Shown here in pieces: positions 1 to 11,722 of a DNA stretch of 64,000 nucleotides. Each line of letters starts with the position of its first letter. Position 1 is the first letter of the stretch. A program made the position numbers and the translations under genes. This stretch comes from Ceratorhiza oryzae-sativae (lineage: Eukaryota; Basidiomycota; Agaricomycetes; Cantharellales; Ceratobasidiaceae): assembly GCA_030998015.1 (NCBI GenBank), contig JARWMV010000068.1, positions 1-64,000 on the forward strand, given 5' to 3'. Below the pieces are notes generated by a model, which saw only the letters and a list, made by a program, of their open reading frames with translations, did not search any database and was not told the DNA's origin.

Positions 1-485
1 TTATATAACTAGTACTGAGGAATAAAGTACCATATTAGTTATATACTGTCTGATTCATTGTATCTTATATACAGAGATATATAAGGATACAATATTGCCT
101 GATTGAGTGTGACATTAAGTACTGGCTATTAGAGGAAATCTAAGTACCTGTAGCTGAGGAAGTACACATTAGGCAGCCCACCACTATCCTATAAGCTATT
201 GCTTAAGCTAGTATTAAGATTAGTATCAGTTAGTCCAAGCAACTAGGGCTGAACTACATTTAAGATATCTACAGGAACCTGACCATAGTAGTCTTGCTCT
301 TTATACCTATAAATTAGTCAGTTTACACTGTGAAAGATTAAGACTACCTTGAGTGTTACTTGATCGCATTGCAACTACTTTGAGCCTTCTTACTCTAGTC
401 TAAGAAGTATTGAGTACATTAGTGTATACTACATATCTACATTTGCTTAAGCTCTAGATATACAAGTGTACCCTGACCCGTAACA
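1..485 (-). repeat. Partial LTR, family E (truncated by window start)
   Basis: The stretch is the reverse complement of the first part of the 1.3 kb repeats at 22574-23939 and 33236-34545. Its inner boundary, GACCCGTAACA at 485, matches their TGTTAC/TGTTCC start. It interrupts the gag of family B copy 1: the intact gag in copy 2 continues past this point near 27760. The next 5 bases, ACTTT (486-490), would be the TSD, but the other side is outside the window. TG...CA ends and 5-bp TSDs at a sister copy support an LTR, but no internal E sequence is seen. Confidence 0.75.
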
Positions 486-1034
486 ACTTTGCAAACACTT
501 GCAGACAAGGCACTCTGAATTGATCAGCATATTGAGTTGTTCCAGGCCCAAAACCCATCTTCCAAAAACTCTTCCTCTTCCAATGTGGCTAGCACCTCCA
601 CCAAAGCTTCCACCTTGCCATCAGCAGCTCCTCCCAAAGGCCAGGCTAGGGAAAAGATGTCTGTTGGGGAAAAGGTGTACATGCTTGGTCTGGATGGTAA
701 GGCTTGCAAAGGAACAATTTTGGCTATAAACCACAATGCTAAAGGGCAGTTGATTCCCATGATCAAATGGAATGACAGATCTTCTGAAGAAACCACATTT
801 AAACAGATCCAAAAAGATTCACATCCAATTGTCATTGCTCCCTTGGCTCCTACCCTGGCTAAAGGTTCTGGTCCTGGACCCATGGATTTAGATTCAGCTG
901 GGAAAGGGAAAAAGCCTGTTATATGCAGCACTTGTGGTGGTTGTGGACATTATTCCAGCACTTGTCCCTCCAAACCCTATTCTGGGCAAGCCGCTTCCCT
1001 TTCTGGTGATGAGTTGGAAAACAAGGATGCTTGA
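486..1034 (+). pseudogene. Family B copy 1 gag, 3' part
   Basis: This is the C-terminal half of a Ty3/gypsy Gag, which packages element RNA into virus-like particles. The reading frame from about 537 ends ENKDA-stop at 1032-1034. It contains a CCHC zinc knuckle, CSTCGGCGHYSSTC (C-X2-C-X4-H-X4-C), at about 929-970, preceded by a basic/Pro-Ser-rich linker and a PMDLDSAGKGK motif shared with family A Gag. The N-terminal half is missing because the family E LTR was inserted at 485/486. The same gag, nearly identical in DNA, is found complete on the other strand at 27242-28524. CpG is almost absent, as in the rest of this copy. Confidence 0.85.
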
Positions 1035-2318
1035 ACATTGACAGAGCAAATGTATCAAGCAAAACAAGTACAGACTTTGAGATATATGCTGTAGACAACA
1101 TGTCCCCTTTGAATATATATTTTGTCACATCTCAAGTCCTGTCCACTCCAGAAAATAAAAGCATCAACTGTATGCAAACCATGCACAGTTGGGCAATGAT
1201 TGACTCAGGCACATCCTCATGCTTTATACACCCACGCCTAGTCAAACAATATCAAATACCCACTTATAAAAAGAAAAATCCAAAAAGATTAAAAGTTATT
1301 GATGGTTGTGAAATCTCTTCTGGTATTGTTGGTACAGAATGTGTTTTTATTTTAGAAATAGGTAGTCATAGAGAACAATTGGTTTGTAATGTAGCAGACA
1401 TAGGTAGACACACTTTAGTACTAGGAATGTTGGCTCAAATTACATAATCCAAATATTGACTGGCCAAATAAACATGTTACCTTTGACTCAAACTTTTGTA
1501 TAAAAAATTGTGTTCCTGCATCAATGTAGTTCTTGGCAACATTGGTGGTGTCTTTGACCCATTCAACAAAAACCTAGGAGGCGTTGAGGCTTACCAACCT
1601 CTTGAAGGCATCCCTAGGGACCCTGGAGGTGTTGTGGTGTCAAACCCACTGGAAGGCATCCCAGAGGAACTCCAAGACTATGCAGATGTATTTTCTGAGG
1701 ACAAAATGACAGAGTTACCTCCTCACCATCCATATGATCTTGAGATAGTCCTCAAGGATCAAAATGCACCAGTAAAAGGACCAGTATACCCCCTTTGCCC
1801 TTCAGATGACAAGGAATTAAGGAGAATACTCAAAGAGCAGTTGGACAAAGGGTTGATTGGGCCCTCCAAATCATGATACAGCCCTCCAGTAATCTTTGTT
1901 CCTAAAAAGAATGGCAAAAGAAGGATGTGTGTCAATTATTGTTTGCTTAATTCCAACACAGTATGAAACATGTATTCCATACCTCTCATTTCCACCTTGG
2001 TAGAGAAATTGAGAGGAGCACATGTATTCACAACTCTGGATCTTAAATCTGGCTATAATCTGGTCAGAATTAAAAAAGGAGATGAGTGGAAAACAGCATT
2101 TAAAATGAAATACAGTCTATTTGAATACTTGGTCATGCCTTTTGGTCTTTGTAATGCTCCAGCTGCATTCCAAAACTTCATGAACAAGTTCTTCAGGGAT
2201 CTACTAGATGTGTCAGTTATAGTATACCTTGACCACATACTTATATTTTCCAAAAACCCTGAGGATCACACAAAGCATGTTCAGGAGGTGTTATCCTGAC
2301 TTAGGAAACACCAGCTAT
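1031..2318 (+). pseudogene. Family B copy 1 pol: protease and RT fingers/palm
   Basis: This is the first part of a gypsy Pol. An aspartic protease (MIDSGTSSCFIHPRL, active-site D-S-G) lies near 1196-1240, and reverse transcriptase follows from about 1700 (DLEIVLKDQNAPVKGP, then [15 protein letters not shown] and [16 protein letters not shown]). The catalytic box reads [13 protein letters not shown] at 2217-2255. The usual YxDD is YLDH here, so a catalytic Asp codon is lost (GAC to CAC). In-frame TGA stops at 1874, 1964 and 2297 all fall where relatives have Arg. A frame change near 1430-1450 is a 2-nt deletion relative to copy 2. The gene is cut at 2318 by a solo LTR. It is non-functional. 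Confidence 0.85.
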
Positions 2319-2830
2319 TGTCAGAGCTACAACCTGAACAGTAATGTCAAACACCTAAGTGGTGATGACAAGCCTGTGGGCAGTGATGCCAGAGGCTTTA
2401 CTGACAATGTCTAAGGTAGGACGCGCAGTGAGGGTGCAATAAGATGCAAGGATGTAGGAGTAGGTGCTCTTGTCCTTAAGAGGACTGGGCAGGGACTATG
2501 GACTGGTAAGTCACACAGGTAGTAGAGGGGATACGACAGGAGGTCGAGTTCTGAGGCTTAAGGCTCTCAGACTCTCCCTTATATATTCATACAATGAGCT
2601 ATATCAAATACACATATGGTGCAAGACAACTATTGTACAATGTGAGAATGGTGCCATGTAACAGAATATTCCAGAAGGTACAAACAGAACATAAACAACA
2701 ACAAGGTCATGTGATCATGTAAGTAATTCTATGCATATATCCAATTAAACAGGACTTGTCCAAAAATATGAAAAGGAGAGAATATAGGAAAATTAATAAT
2801 AAATTCCGCGTCATGGTCTAGGCCATGACA
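2319..2830 (-). repeat. Solo LTR, family B, inside pol
   Basis: This is a 512 bp LTR reading TGTCAGAGC...GGCCATGACA on the + strand, i.e. minus orientation, matching the LTRs at 5087-5601 and 31941-32460. The flanking 5-bp TSD GCTAT is perfect (2314-2318 and 2831-2835). It splits RT of family B copy 1. The same solo LTR with the same TSD (ATAGC on the other strand) sits at the equivalent site of copy 2 (25422-25931). One insertion was therefore later duplicated with its host sequence. Confidence 0.95.
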
Positions 2831-3539
2831 GCTATATTGCAACCTGGAAAAATGTGTCTTCAATGCCTCTGAAGTGGAATACCTAGGTGTAATTGCCAAT
2901 GGCAAAGGAGTCAAAACAGATCCTAAAAAGGTCACAGAAGTGGTTAATTGGGAAACACTGCATACCATAAAGGAAGTGCAGGAAGCACTAGGGTTTTTCA
3001 ACTACTATCCCTGCTTGATAGAGGAATTTGCAGGACAAGCTTGGCCTATGTACCAGCTCTTGCATAAAGATGTCCCTTGGCAATGGGGTAAGAACAAGGA
3101 AGCATCTTTCCAAATTCTGAAAAAAACACTAGTCAAATCTCCTGTCCTAATCCAACCAGACATCACAAAGGAATTGATACTGGAATGTGATGCATCTGAT
3201 TTTGCCACTGGAGCTATTCTTAACCAGTATGGCAAAGATGGTAAATTACATCTGGTAGGCTTCTATTCAAAAAATCTATCACTGGCTGAACATAACTATG
3301 ATATACATGATAAAGAGTTACTGGCTATGATATGAGCATTCAAAGAATGGTGTCACTTGCTTGAAGGATCTGAGATCCCTGTCTTGGTACTCTCAGACCA
3401 CAAATATCTAGAGTTTTTCCAGACAAAAAGGGACTTAAACCAGAGACAAGCAAGGTGGATGGGCTTCCTGGCCAACTACAATTACAGAATCAAGTACAGA
3501 AAAGGGGCACAAAATGGAAAAGCTGATATACTATCTTGA
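2831..3539 (+). pseudogene. Family B copy 1 pol: RT thumb and RNase H
   Basis: Pol continues after the solo LTR. It encodes the RT thumb (SEVEYLGVIANGKGVKTDPKKV at about 2868), RNase H beginning ELILECDASDFATGAIL near 3172-3222, and YDIHDKELLAMI at about 3298. Stops at 3333 and 3537 are TGA in place of Arg, as in RAFKEW and ILSR of family A. RNase H removes the RNA strand of the hybrid during reverse transcription. The DNA is nearly identical to 24714-25421 on the other strand, stops included. It is not functional. Confidence 0.85.
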
Positions 3540-5030
3540 CAAGAGTCACTTCAGAGAGAGGCAGCTAAAGAGGGGGGTGAAATCCTGCTGCTTATCAGCC
3601 CTGAGCTTTTCATTTTGGCAATTCTCACCAACCATTCCCTCAATGATCTAATCAGGGATGTGTTACCAGATGATATAACCATATCAAAGATTCTAAAGTC
3701 CCTTGAGGAGAACATTCCAGTTAAAGTCTGGCATCTAGAAGATGACTTGTTGTACTACCACAACTGCATATACATACCAAACAAGTCAGAAATCAGACAA
3801 GCAGTCATAGAAAGCTGGCATGACAATCCTGCAGCAGGGCATCCGGGGCATTTCAGGACACTAGATCTCCTATCTTGAGATTACTATTGGTCTGGAATGA
3901 AAAAATCTGTTGTTAATTATATTCAGGCATGCAACTTGTGTATCTGGAACAAACATTCAAATCAAGCCCCTCCTGGTCTCCTACAACCCATAGACTTACC
4001 AAATAAACCCTGGGAGGAAATCACTTACAACTTGATCACTGGATTACCAATGTCAGAAGGATACAATGCAATACTCACAGTGGTGGACTGATTATCAAAA
4101 ATGGTACACTTTATCCCCACACACTCAGGAGCCACTGCAGTAGATGTTGCAAATCTATTTGTAAACTTTGTCTGGAAACTACACAGATTACCCTGAAAAA
4201 CCATATATGACTGAGGCCCTAACTTCAATGCCAAATTCCTTTGCCAACTGTACAAACACCTAAATGTTGAACTGCATTACTCTATGGCGTACAGACCACA
4301 GGTTGATGGGCAAAGTGAAAGTCTTAACCAATTCATTGAAATATATCTTTGTCACTACATAAATCATAGACAGACAGATTGGGTAGCAGGATTGCCTATG
4401 GCAATATTTGCATACAATAATGGGAAGCACTCAGGATCAAGCTACTTGCCGTTCTTTGCCTGCTATGGTTACAACCCAGATTTCACTGTGGGTAATACCA
4501 AAGAAAGCCAGGTACCTGCTGCCAATCAATACACTGAACACCTCAAGGAAATTGAAGAAGAGGCCAAGGCTGCTCCAACGATTGCCAATCGAACATACTC
4601 CAAATACTATAATTGGAAGCATTGTGAAGCACCAAAGATTGAAGTCAGATCAAAGGTTTTCCTAGACAGCTCAAATATCAAAACCATACACCCTTCCAAG
4701 AAATTGGATAACAGGCATTTTGGACCATACAAGGTACTGGAACAAATTGGAAAACATACATTCAAACTGGAATTACCCAAATCCATGAAGGTTCATCGAG
4801 TATTCCACACTTCACTCCTGTTCCCAAAACCAGTAGATGACTATAGCCAGCAACCTATACCCATTACACTGGTGGTCACTCCAGATGGTGACAAAGAATT
4901 TGAAGTTGAAGAAATCCTGGACTCTTGCAAGGTTGGAAGGAGATTGGAGTATTATGTCAAGTGGAAAGGCTATGGACCAGAAGAAAAACTATGGTTACCT
5001 AAAGCTGAACTCAAGAATGCACCTGAATAA
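3540..5030 (+). pseudogene. Family B copy 1 pol: integrase and chromodomain
   Basis: The zinc-binding HHCC region is at about 3820-3950 (WHDNPAAGHPGHFRTLDLL, then CNLCIWNKHS). The catalytic core follows (YNLITGLP; then YD-stop-GPNF, where intact copies read SDRGPNF; then DGQSESLNQF). A GPY/F module (FGPYKVLEQIGKHTFKL) comes next, and then a chromodomain ending at 5030 (EFEVEEILDSCKVGRRLEYY, VKWKGYGPEEKLWLP). TGA stops at 3876, 4089, 4194 and 4212 replace Arg codons. DNA identity to copy 2 is very high up to about 4305. The rest resembles, but is clearly diverged from, the piece at 32499-33235. Chromodomains of this class guide integration to chromatin marks. Confidence 0.85.
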
Positions 5031-5072
5031 GTAAAAGAATTCCACTGACTCCATCCCAATGCACTCAGACCT

Positions 5073-5086
5073 TGATGGGGGGGAAG
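5073..5086 (+). promoter_or_regulatory. Polypurine tract of family B copy 1
   Basis: GATGGGGGGGAAG abuts the LTR start TGTCATGG, the usual site for plus-strand DNA priming. The equivalent tract on the minus strand is at 32461-32476. Confidence 0.85.
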
Positions 5087-5601
5087 TGTCATGGACTAGA
5101 CCATGATGCAGATTTTATTATGATTTTCCTATATTTTATACATCTCTCTTTCTCATATTTTGGACAAGTCCTGTTTAAACAGATATATGCATAGAATTAT
5201 TTACATGATCATGTGACCTTGTTGTTGTTTACAATCTGTTTGTACCTTCTGGAATATTCTGTTATGTGGCACCATTCTTACATTGTACAATAGCCATCTT
5301 GCACCATATGTGTATTTGATATGGCTCATTGTATGAATATATAAGGGAGAGTCTGAGAGCCTTAAGCCTCAGAACTCAACCTCCTGTTGTATCCCCTCTA
5401 CTACCTGTGTGACTCTTAGTCCATAGTCCCTGCCCAGTCCTCTTAAGGACAAGTGCACATACTTCTACCTCTGCATCTTATCACACCCTCACTGTGTGTC
5501 CTACCTTACACATTGTCAGTACAGCCTCTGGCATTGCTGCCCATAGGCTTGTCATTGCCACTTAGGTGTTTGACATTACCCTTCAGGTTGTAGCTCTGAC
5601 A
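5087..5601 (+). repeat. 3' LTR of family B copy 1
   Basis: This is a 515 bp LTR, TGTCATGG...GCTCTGACA, with a TATATAAGG box near 5336 and the self-priming segment AGAACTCAACCTCCTG downstream of it, here mutated. The 5' partner LTR is not in the window because the left end of the element was cut by family E. The following bases CCAAG are the expected TSD. Confidence 0.9.
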
Positions 5602-5690
5602 CCAAGTCTGCCTGGCCACTGGCCCCAATAGCCTCTGGACCAAAAACTGCCTCTGCCACAGCATTGTACACAGAAGATCCCACCCCCTGA
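5602..5690 (-). pseudogene. Fragment of unidentified coding sequence, split by element 1
   Basis: On the minus strand this reads an open segment including GVGSSVYNAVAEAVFGPEA, with protein-like composition. It abuts the left end of gypsy A element 1; the sequence continues beyond that element at 19587, because CCTGA flanks both ends of the element. No family is recognised. Confidence 0.4.
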
Positions 5691-6067
5691 TGTCGACGAT
5701 GACAAGTCAGGCAACGAGGAAAAGAGTAAGAAAGGAAAAGAACTTGTATTTGACAAGAGGTCAAGTTCTTGAGGAGTCCTCTGCAAAACTTGACCTGGTT
5801 TATATACACAGTACAAGCCACATCATAACAAACAAGTCCGTACAGTGAGTCACGACAGATAAGAGATAGAAGCAGTAGAAGCGACTGCGGAACTGCGGAA
5901 TTTCACATTGGAGTTGAAATACATCTTGGTTACCAGTCCGGAACATTCCATGAGTCACATGACACAGATATACCATAAAAGGCAAGTATGTTTTGAAGAT
6001 GATCTCATAAAATGTAGTAAATTGAGAAAATATTATAGAGTGGATATATGCGTGTCAGTTTGTGACA
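5691..6067 (-). repeat. 3' LTR of gypsy A element 1
   Basis: This 377 bp LTR matches 11723-12099 and 18292-18668. It is followed on the + strand by CTTCCCCCCTTCAAG (6068-6082), the polypurine tract of the minus-strand element. It has a TATA box near 5812 and the self-primer AGGTCAAGTTCTTGA about 27 bp from it. Confidence 0.95.
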
Positions 6068-6124
6068 CTTCCCCCCTTCAAGGCATGGGGGTCCTGGGGT
6101 GCCTTTGGGTGCAACTTGACATAG

Positions 6125-9100
6125 TCAAGCAATGAGTTCTGGTGTGTTCACCAAGTCATCATAGGTTAACCATTGTCGCTCGTCGTAGCTGAGCCACTTG
6201 ACATAGTATTCAAAGATGTTAGATCTTTTGTTGTATTGTGACTTTATGATCTGTTCCACTTTGAATTCTTCTTCCCCTTCAGGAGTTACCACAGGTGGTG
6301 GTGGGGGAACCTGACGGCCATAGGGGTTGTCTTTATATTTGGTCAGGAGTGAGACATGAAACACTGGGTGTATTTTCATGGTTATCAGTAGGTCCAGTTT
6401 GTAGGCATGTGTGCCATGTTGTGCTACCACCTTGAATGGTCCAACTCTTTTGTGGGCCAGTTTCCTGGAGGCCTGCTGTGTCCATATGTTTTTGGTATCA
6501 AGCCAGACTTTGTCTCCAACCTTAATAGCTTCAGGAGTCCGATGCTTCTGGTTGTAGTATTCCTTGATCCTCTGGTTTGCTATTTCCAGAGCTGCCTTAA
6601 GTTCGTCATGGCCCTGTTGGAGCCATTCTGCATGGTTGTCCACTAAAGGGAGTTCTGGTTCCTCCCTGTCCCCAACTGCTAGCCTTGGGTGGAAACCATA
6701 GTTTGCAAAGAATGGTGATTTGCCAGTTGAGGCGTTGACACCATTATTGTAGGCAAATTCAGCTGATGGTAGGAGCAAGACCCAGTCGTCTTGTCTGTCT
6801 GATACATAGTGTCTGATGTACCCTTCCACTACTTGGTTGGCCTGTTCGGACTGGCCATCTGTCTGAGGGTGGTATGCTGTGGAGTAGGAAGGTTTTATAT
6901 CCAGTCGTTTGTATAAGTGCCTTAAGAATTTGGATGCAAAGTTGGGGCCATGGTCTGAGATTGTTTTCTGTGGTAGCCCATGAAGTTTCCATACATATGT
7001 TAGGAACAAGTTGGCACAATCCATAGCACTGGCTTCTGATTGACATGGAATAAAGTGGACCATTTTTGTCAGGCAGTCGACAACTGTAAATATGGCGTCA
7101 AACCCCTCTGACAGAGGTAGCCTGGTGATCAGATCATAAGTAATTTCCTCCCAAGGTTTTTCTGGCATGGGTATTGGGTTTAAGAGCCCTGGGGGAACTT
7201 GGTTGCTGTGCTTGTTCCTGATGCATGACTTGCAATGTGTAACATATTCGTTGACTGATTTTTTCATTGATAACCATGTGTATTTGCGATTTAACAATTC
7301 ATATGTTCTGAACTGTCCTGGGTGTCCTGCTGCTGGGCTGTTGTGACAGCTTTTGATGACCAATTTGCAAAGTTCTTTGTTATTTGGGACATAGATTCTG
7401 CCCTTGTGTTGTAAGAGTCCTTCGTCCCATTCCCAATCTTTGACCTTCTCATTGTCATCTAGGGCTTTTAGGACTTTTGATAGGTATTTGTCCCCTGGGA
7501 TAGCATCCCTAACGAGTTGTTCCAGGTCATTGTCTGGCATGATTGCTTGCAGGCATAGTGATTTCAGCTCCAAAAATTGGTTTTGCACAAGCAGAGCTTG
7601 GCTCTCACCCCCCTCTTTAGGGATGTGTCTTGACAGCCTAGAGAGTATGTCTGCCCAGCCATTCTTTGCCCCTTCGATATATAGAATCTTGAATTTGAAT
7701 CTGGATAAGAATTCATGCCACTGTGTGACTCGCATTCAGTGGCTGATTCATCTTCCAATACTCCAAATTCTTGTGGTCACAAACAATGTTTACCAGGTGT
7801 TCGGCCCCTTCTAGCAAATGACACCAGTGTTTGAGGGCCTTTATAATTGCCAGCATTTCTTTGTTGCAGATATCATAATTCCTTTCTGCTGGGACCATAG
7901 CCTTGGAGTAATAGGAGATTGGGTGGAGCATTCCGTCCTCTCCATATTGCAATAATACAGCGCCTGTGGCATAGCCTGAGGCGTCCATTTCCAAAATGAA
8001 TGGTTTGTTGGGTTCTGGCTGAATTAGGAGGGGGGCTTCTTTTAATTTCTGCTTCAGCAGGTTCCATGCCTGATCCCTTTCTTCTGTCCATTCCCATTTT
8101 ACATCCTTCTTGACAAGTTCATAAAGACATCTTGTAATTTTCGAAAAGTCTTTTATGAAGTGCCTCAACCAATTTGCAAACCCCAACCCTTCCAGGACTT
8201 CGGTTGGGTTAGTAGGGGTTGGCCATTCAACAGCTTTTTTGACCTTGGCTGGGTCTACTTTAATTCCCTGGGGAGTCACTACTATTCCCAGGTAATCAAC
8301 TTTGGTGACATTGAAAACACATTTCTCCAGGGCACAGGATAGGCCAGCTTTTTGGAGACGCTGTAAGACTTCTTTGACATGTTCATCATGTTCTTCTTGG
8401 TTTTTGGAGAATACTAATATATCATCCATATATATTACAACATAAATGCCCTTGATGTCTTGGAACTCATCCCAGATCATGGCCATGAAGGTTCCCAGTG
8501 CATTCTTTTGACCAAATTGCATGACTAAGGGCTCATACAACCCATATTTGGTCTTAAAAGCTGCTTTCCATTTGTCCCCTTCCCGAATTCATATGAGGTT
8601 GAAGCCCCACTTTAGATCAAACTTGGTGAATATCTTTGCCCCACACAAGGTTTCCACAATATCATTGATGTGTGGGAGTGGGTACACATTAGAGACTGTC
8701 ATTTTGTTTAGCTGCTGGTAGTCGATGCACATGCGCAACTTCCCATTCTTCTTTTTGACAAATATGACTGGGGATGCCATTGGTGACCTTGAGGGTCTGA
8801 TATGCCCTGCTTTCAGTTGGCGATCCAAGGTTTTGTGCAATTCTGCATCTTCCTTGACACCCACACTATATATGGGACCATGCCTTGGCTTGGCATCTGG
8901 TTTTAAATCTATTTCCATATCCCACTTTCTATGGGGTGGTAATGGTTGGACGTTGTTTTCTTCAGCAAATATTTTCTGGAATTCTTTATATTTTGTTGGG
9001 AGGGAGTCTAAGGAGTCCAGCTGAAGCTCCTTAGGTTCATTTGCAAACATGTGCAAGGGTTTTGTGATGCAGTGCTTCAGGCATATTGGCAAGTTGAACT

Positions 9101-9554
9101 TCATGTCTTTTCCATCCCAATCAATGTTGGGGTTATGGAATTTGAGCCATGACATGCCCAGGACTAAATCATTTTTGCCAACGTTCACAACATAGGCACT
9201 GAGGATATCTCAGTGCTCCTGAATGCACAACTCGAAGGTGCAATAGTGGGTCACAGACCCTGAATTGATCTCCCTTCCATCAATAACTTGTAGTTTTTTT
9301 GGCGTTTTTAGGGAGACAGTGGGGATATGTTATTGTTTAACAAGGTCTTCATGGATAAATACTGATGTGGCCCCTGAATCGATCATGGCCCATCCATTGA
9401 ATTTTTTCATGTTATTTGCCAACTTGTGTTCAGGGGTTATGCGCAGAGGGAATGTGTGGAAGGAAAACTGTAATTGTGATTGGTTTCCTAACAACATACA
9501 TTCCATTTCCATAATTTTATTTTCATTATGTGCATTTTGTAATATAGCGCCCAA
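6125..9554 (-). pseudogene. Gypsy A element 1 pol (decayed)
   Basis: Collinear with the intact pol at 12087-15617, read right to left. Protease (WAMIDSGATSVFIHEDL) is at about 9330-9390, the RT N-part at 8589-9188, and RT YMDD plus RNase H at 7713-8540. Integrase with HHCC (HNSPAAGHPG; CKSCIRNKHS), DDE (YDLITRLP, SDHGPNF, DGQSEQAN), GPY/F and chromodomain is at 6125-7735. Disruptions include TGA for Arg near 8587 and 9210, a TAA near 9330, and a frameshift near 7713-7735. Many Arg codons have become Trp, Gln, His or Cys relative to element 2, e.g. SDHG for SDRG, the pattern expected from CpG deamination. The pol start is ATA instead of ATG. Confidence 0.9.
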
Positions 9555-9580
9555 GACCGCCCCCCTGGCACGGTTTGAGC

Positions 9581-10969
9581 TTATTCTTTTACCAACTCAT
9601 CATTGGTTGTTTCTACATCCTCAACCACAGCCTCGTATCCTGACATCTTGGCCAAGGGGCATTTGGCAGCAATATGGCCCTGTCCTCCACAGTTATAGCA
9701 GGTATTTGTCCCTTTTCCTTTTCCTGCACTATCCAGATCCATTGCGTCTGGATCCTTTGCCTTGGGGGCTGCTGGTGGGTGATTATCCTTTTTTATGTCC
9801 TTGAAGGATTCTTGAACATTGGCATTGCTGCCATCGTAGCAGATGGTTGGAACCATGAAACCCTTTGCATTGGGTCCAATGGCCACAATCTGACCTTTTA
9901 CAGCTTTCCTGTCCTTAATCTTGTATATCCGTTCCCCATTTTTGAATTTCTCCTTTTGGGGAGTGCTTTGGGGGTTATTTGTCAGCCTATTGGACAAGGC
10001 ATTGCTGCTGGACTTGTTACCCCCATGAGACGTTTGTTTGCTACCGAACAAGATGAGGTGGCGGTCAATTTCCAGGGCTCGCTGAGTGAGTTGGGCAAAA
10101 GTTTTGGTGCGAGGGTCATAATTTTGGGCCACCATGCTATCTGTTATGTCTGATGATAGACCATCATAGAACTGATCATGCATGGCGGCATCATTGTAGT
10201 TGAGGCCTGTGGAATATAGGTTGCATAGGGTGAGGTAATCCTGAACTGTCTTGGATTGTTTCAATTTCCGCCACTTGTCGTGGTTATTTTCAGTGCAGTT
10301 CAGGTCCCCATAACGGGTAGTAAATTCTTGCCAGAACAGGTTGGCATTGTGAAGCCAGGGAATTGCAGTTCCAGGATTTAAAATTTTGAATTCTTCATAC
10401 GAGTTGACCCATTCAGCTGCTGACCCTTTGAGATAAGAGGTGATAAAGGTGACCACTTGATCAGCCAAGTGCCCACTCATGTTTGTATTAATGTATCAGG
10501 CACATGCAATTCTGAATGAGATGACATCTTCTCGTTTTGTGCCATCAAACTTTTGAGGGGTGGCCATCTTAACCTTTGCAGTCAAGCCACCAGAGGGAGC
10601 AGATGCTGTTGGTTGTGGTTGGGCTGCACTGGAGGGAGCTAGTATTTGAGCAGCGCCTGAGCCTCCTGTGGAAGTGTTGATTTGCGCTTCGATATGTGTG
10701 ATAGTGGTCTGGAGAATGGCTAACATCCCCACTAGATTGTTGACATTGGTGGCTAATCCAGCCACGTCTGCATCTATTTTTGTCTGATTGGTGGTAAGTT
10801 TGGCCTCAAGTGAGTCCGTGTAGGTTTTATTATTGTGTTCAATGTCTCCAATATCATTTTGGAGATTGTTGGTTCGTTCTCGTAATTCATCCATTGACTG
10901 GAGCATATAGATGACTTTTTCCCCATCAGACATATTTGCCCAAGCAGGGGCAGAGGGTTGTGACACCAT
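9581..10969 (-). pseudogene. Gypsy A element 1 gag (decayed)
   Basis: Starts at ATG 10969 (MVSQPSAPAWANMSDGEK). It has an N-terminal coiled-coil-like region (about residues 25-95) and a capsid-type helical region (YLKGSAAEWVNSYEEF). The CCHC knuckle CYNCGGQGHIAAKC lies near 9650-9690. The frame is broken near 10480-10500, where a TGA replaces Arg in the segment equivalent to CARYINTNMSG of element 2. Otherwise collinear with the intact 463-residue Gag of element 2. Confidence 0.88.
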
Positions 10970-10992
10970 TTCAGAGAGGGTTTGATAAAATT

Positions 10993-11717
10993 CTAACGGT
11001 GACAGAGACGATAAGGAAGTACAGGGAATTGGGAATTGTTTTGGTAATATAAGATTTCTGTTCCCCACACAAGTCTGTAAATCTCAAAGTTTCTGATTCC
11101 CATGAACCTTAACCAGGTATCATCCAAGTCCCAACTTTTGGTGTCTTGGCAACGATATGGGCACTCCACCCTCTTTAGTTTAGTTTGGTCCTGAAGGAGT
11201 GCTTCCTTGGGGAGAATTGGTTTGGGCTGCTGGAAGGGGTGTTTCTTCCTGAATTGGCAAGCCTGTGCCACTTAGAAAGGTGGGGTGAGGGAGGTCTGAC
11301 AGCGTTGAGAAGATGGGGAAGGCATACTTGTGGGGTTCAATTGTTTCTTGGACTATAGTTTCTAGTCTGAGATGGTCTTGGAGGAGGGATAGGTAGTCCT
11401 CCTGGTGTTCGTGCAACCACTCAGGTAAGTATGCGCAACAGGCCTTGGCTTTGTGAAGTTTTTCACAGGTTTCTTCATACTTATTCCAGTAATAACGGTA
11501 CCTGTCTTGGAAATTTTCGATAGTGTTTAGCAGGTGACGAAGAAGCTGTTGGCCAAGGTTCTCCAGCTTATAGCTGGTTGCGGGGGATGGTGTAATAGTA
11601 AAGGAATTTGTCCTTCTTAGGACAATAAGGGCAGTGTGCTGGGAAGGTGGCTCCATTTGCCCGACAGCAGATTTTGCACTCAGGGGCACCTGGGTTGGTG
11701 ACAAAGGCTTGTTGGGC
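10993..11717 (-). pseudogene. Gypsy A element 1: accessory ORFs upstream of gag
   Basis: Two overlapping open frames match the element 2 accessory ORFs. One is coiled-coil-like and Leu/Glu-rich at 11180-11717 (QQLLRHLLNTIENFQDRYRY). The other is a 92-residue frame at 10993-11271 (VECPYRCQDTKSWDLDDTWL). The upstream zinc-knuckle ORF is cut off at 11717 because element 2 inserted here; its remainder lies at 18674-19205. No known family is recognised. Conservation in all three A elements argues that the region matters for this lineage. Confidence 0.6.
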
Positions 11718-11722
11718 ACATC

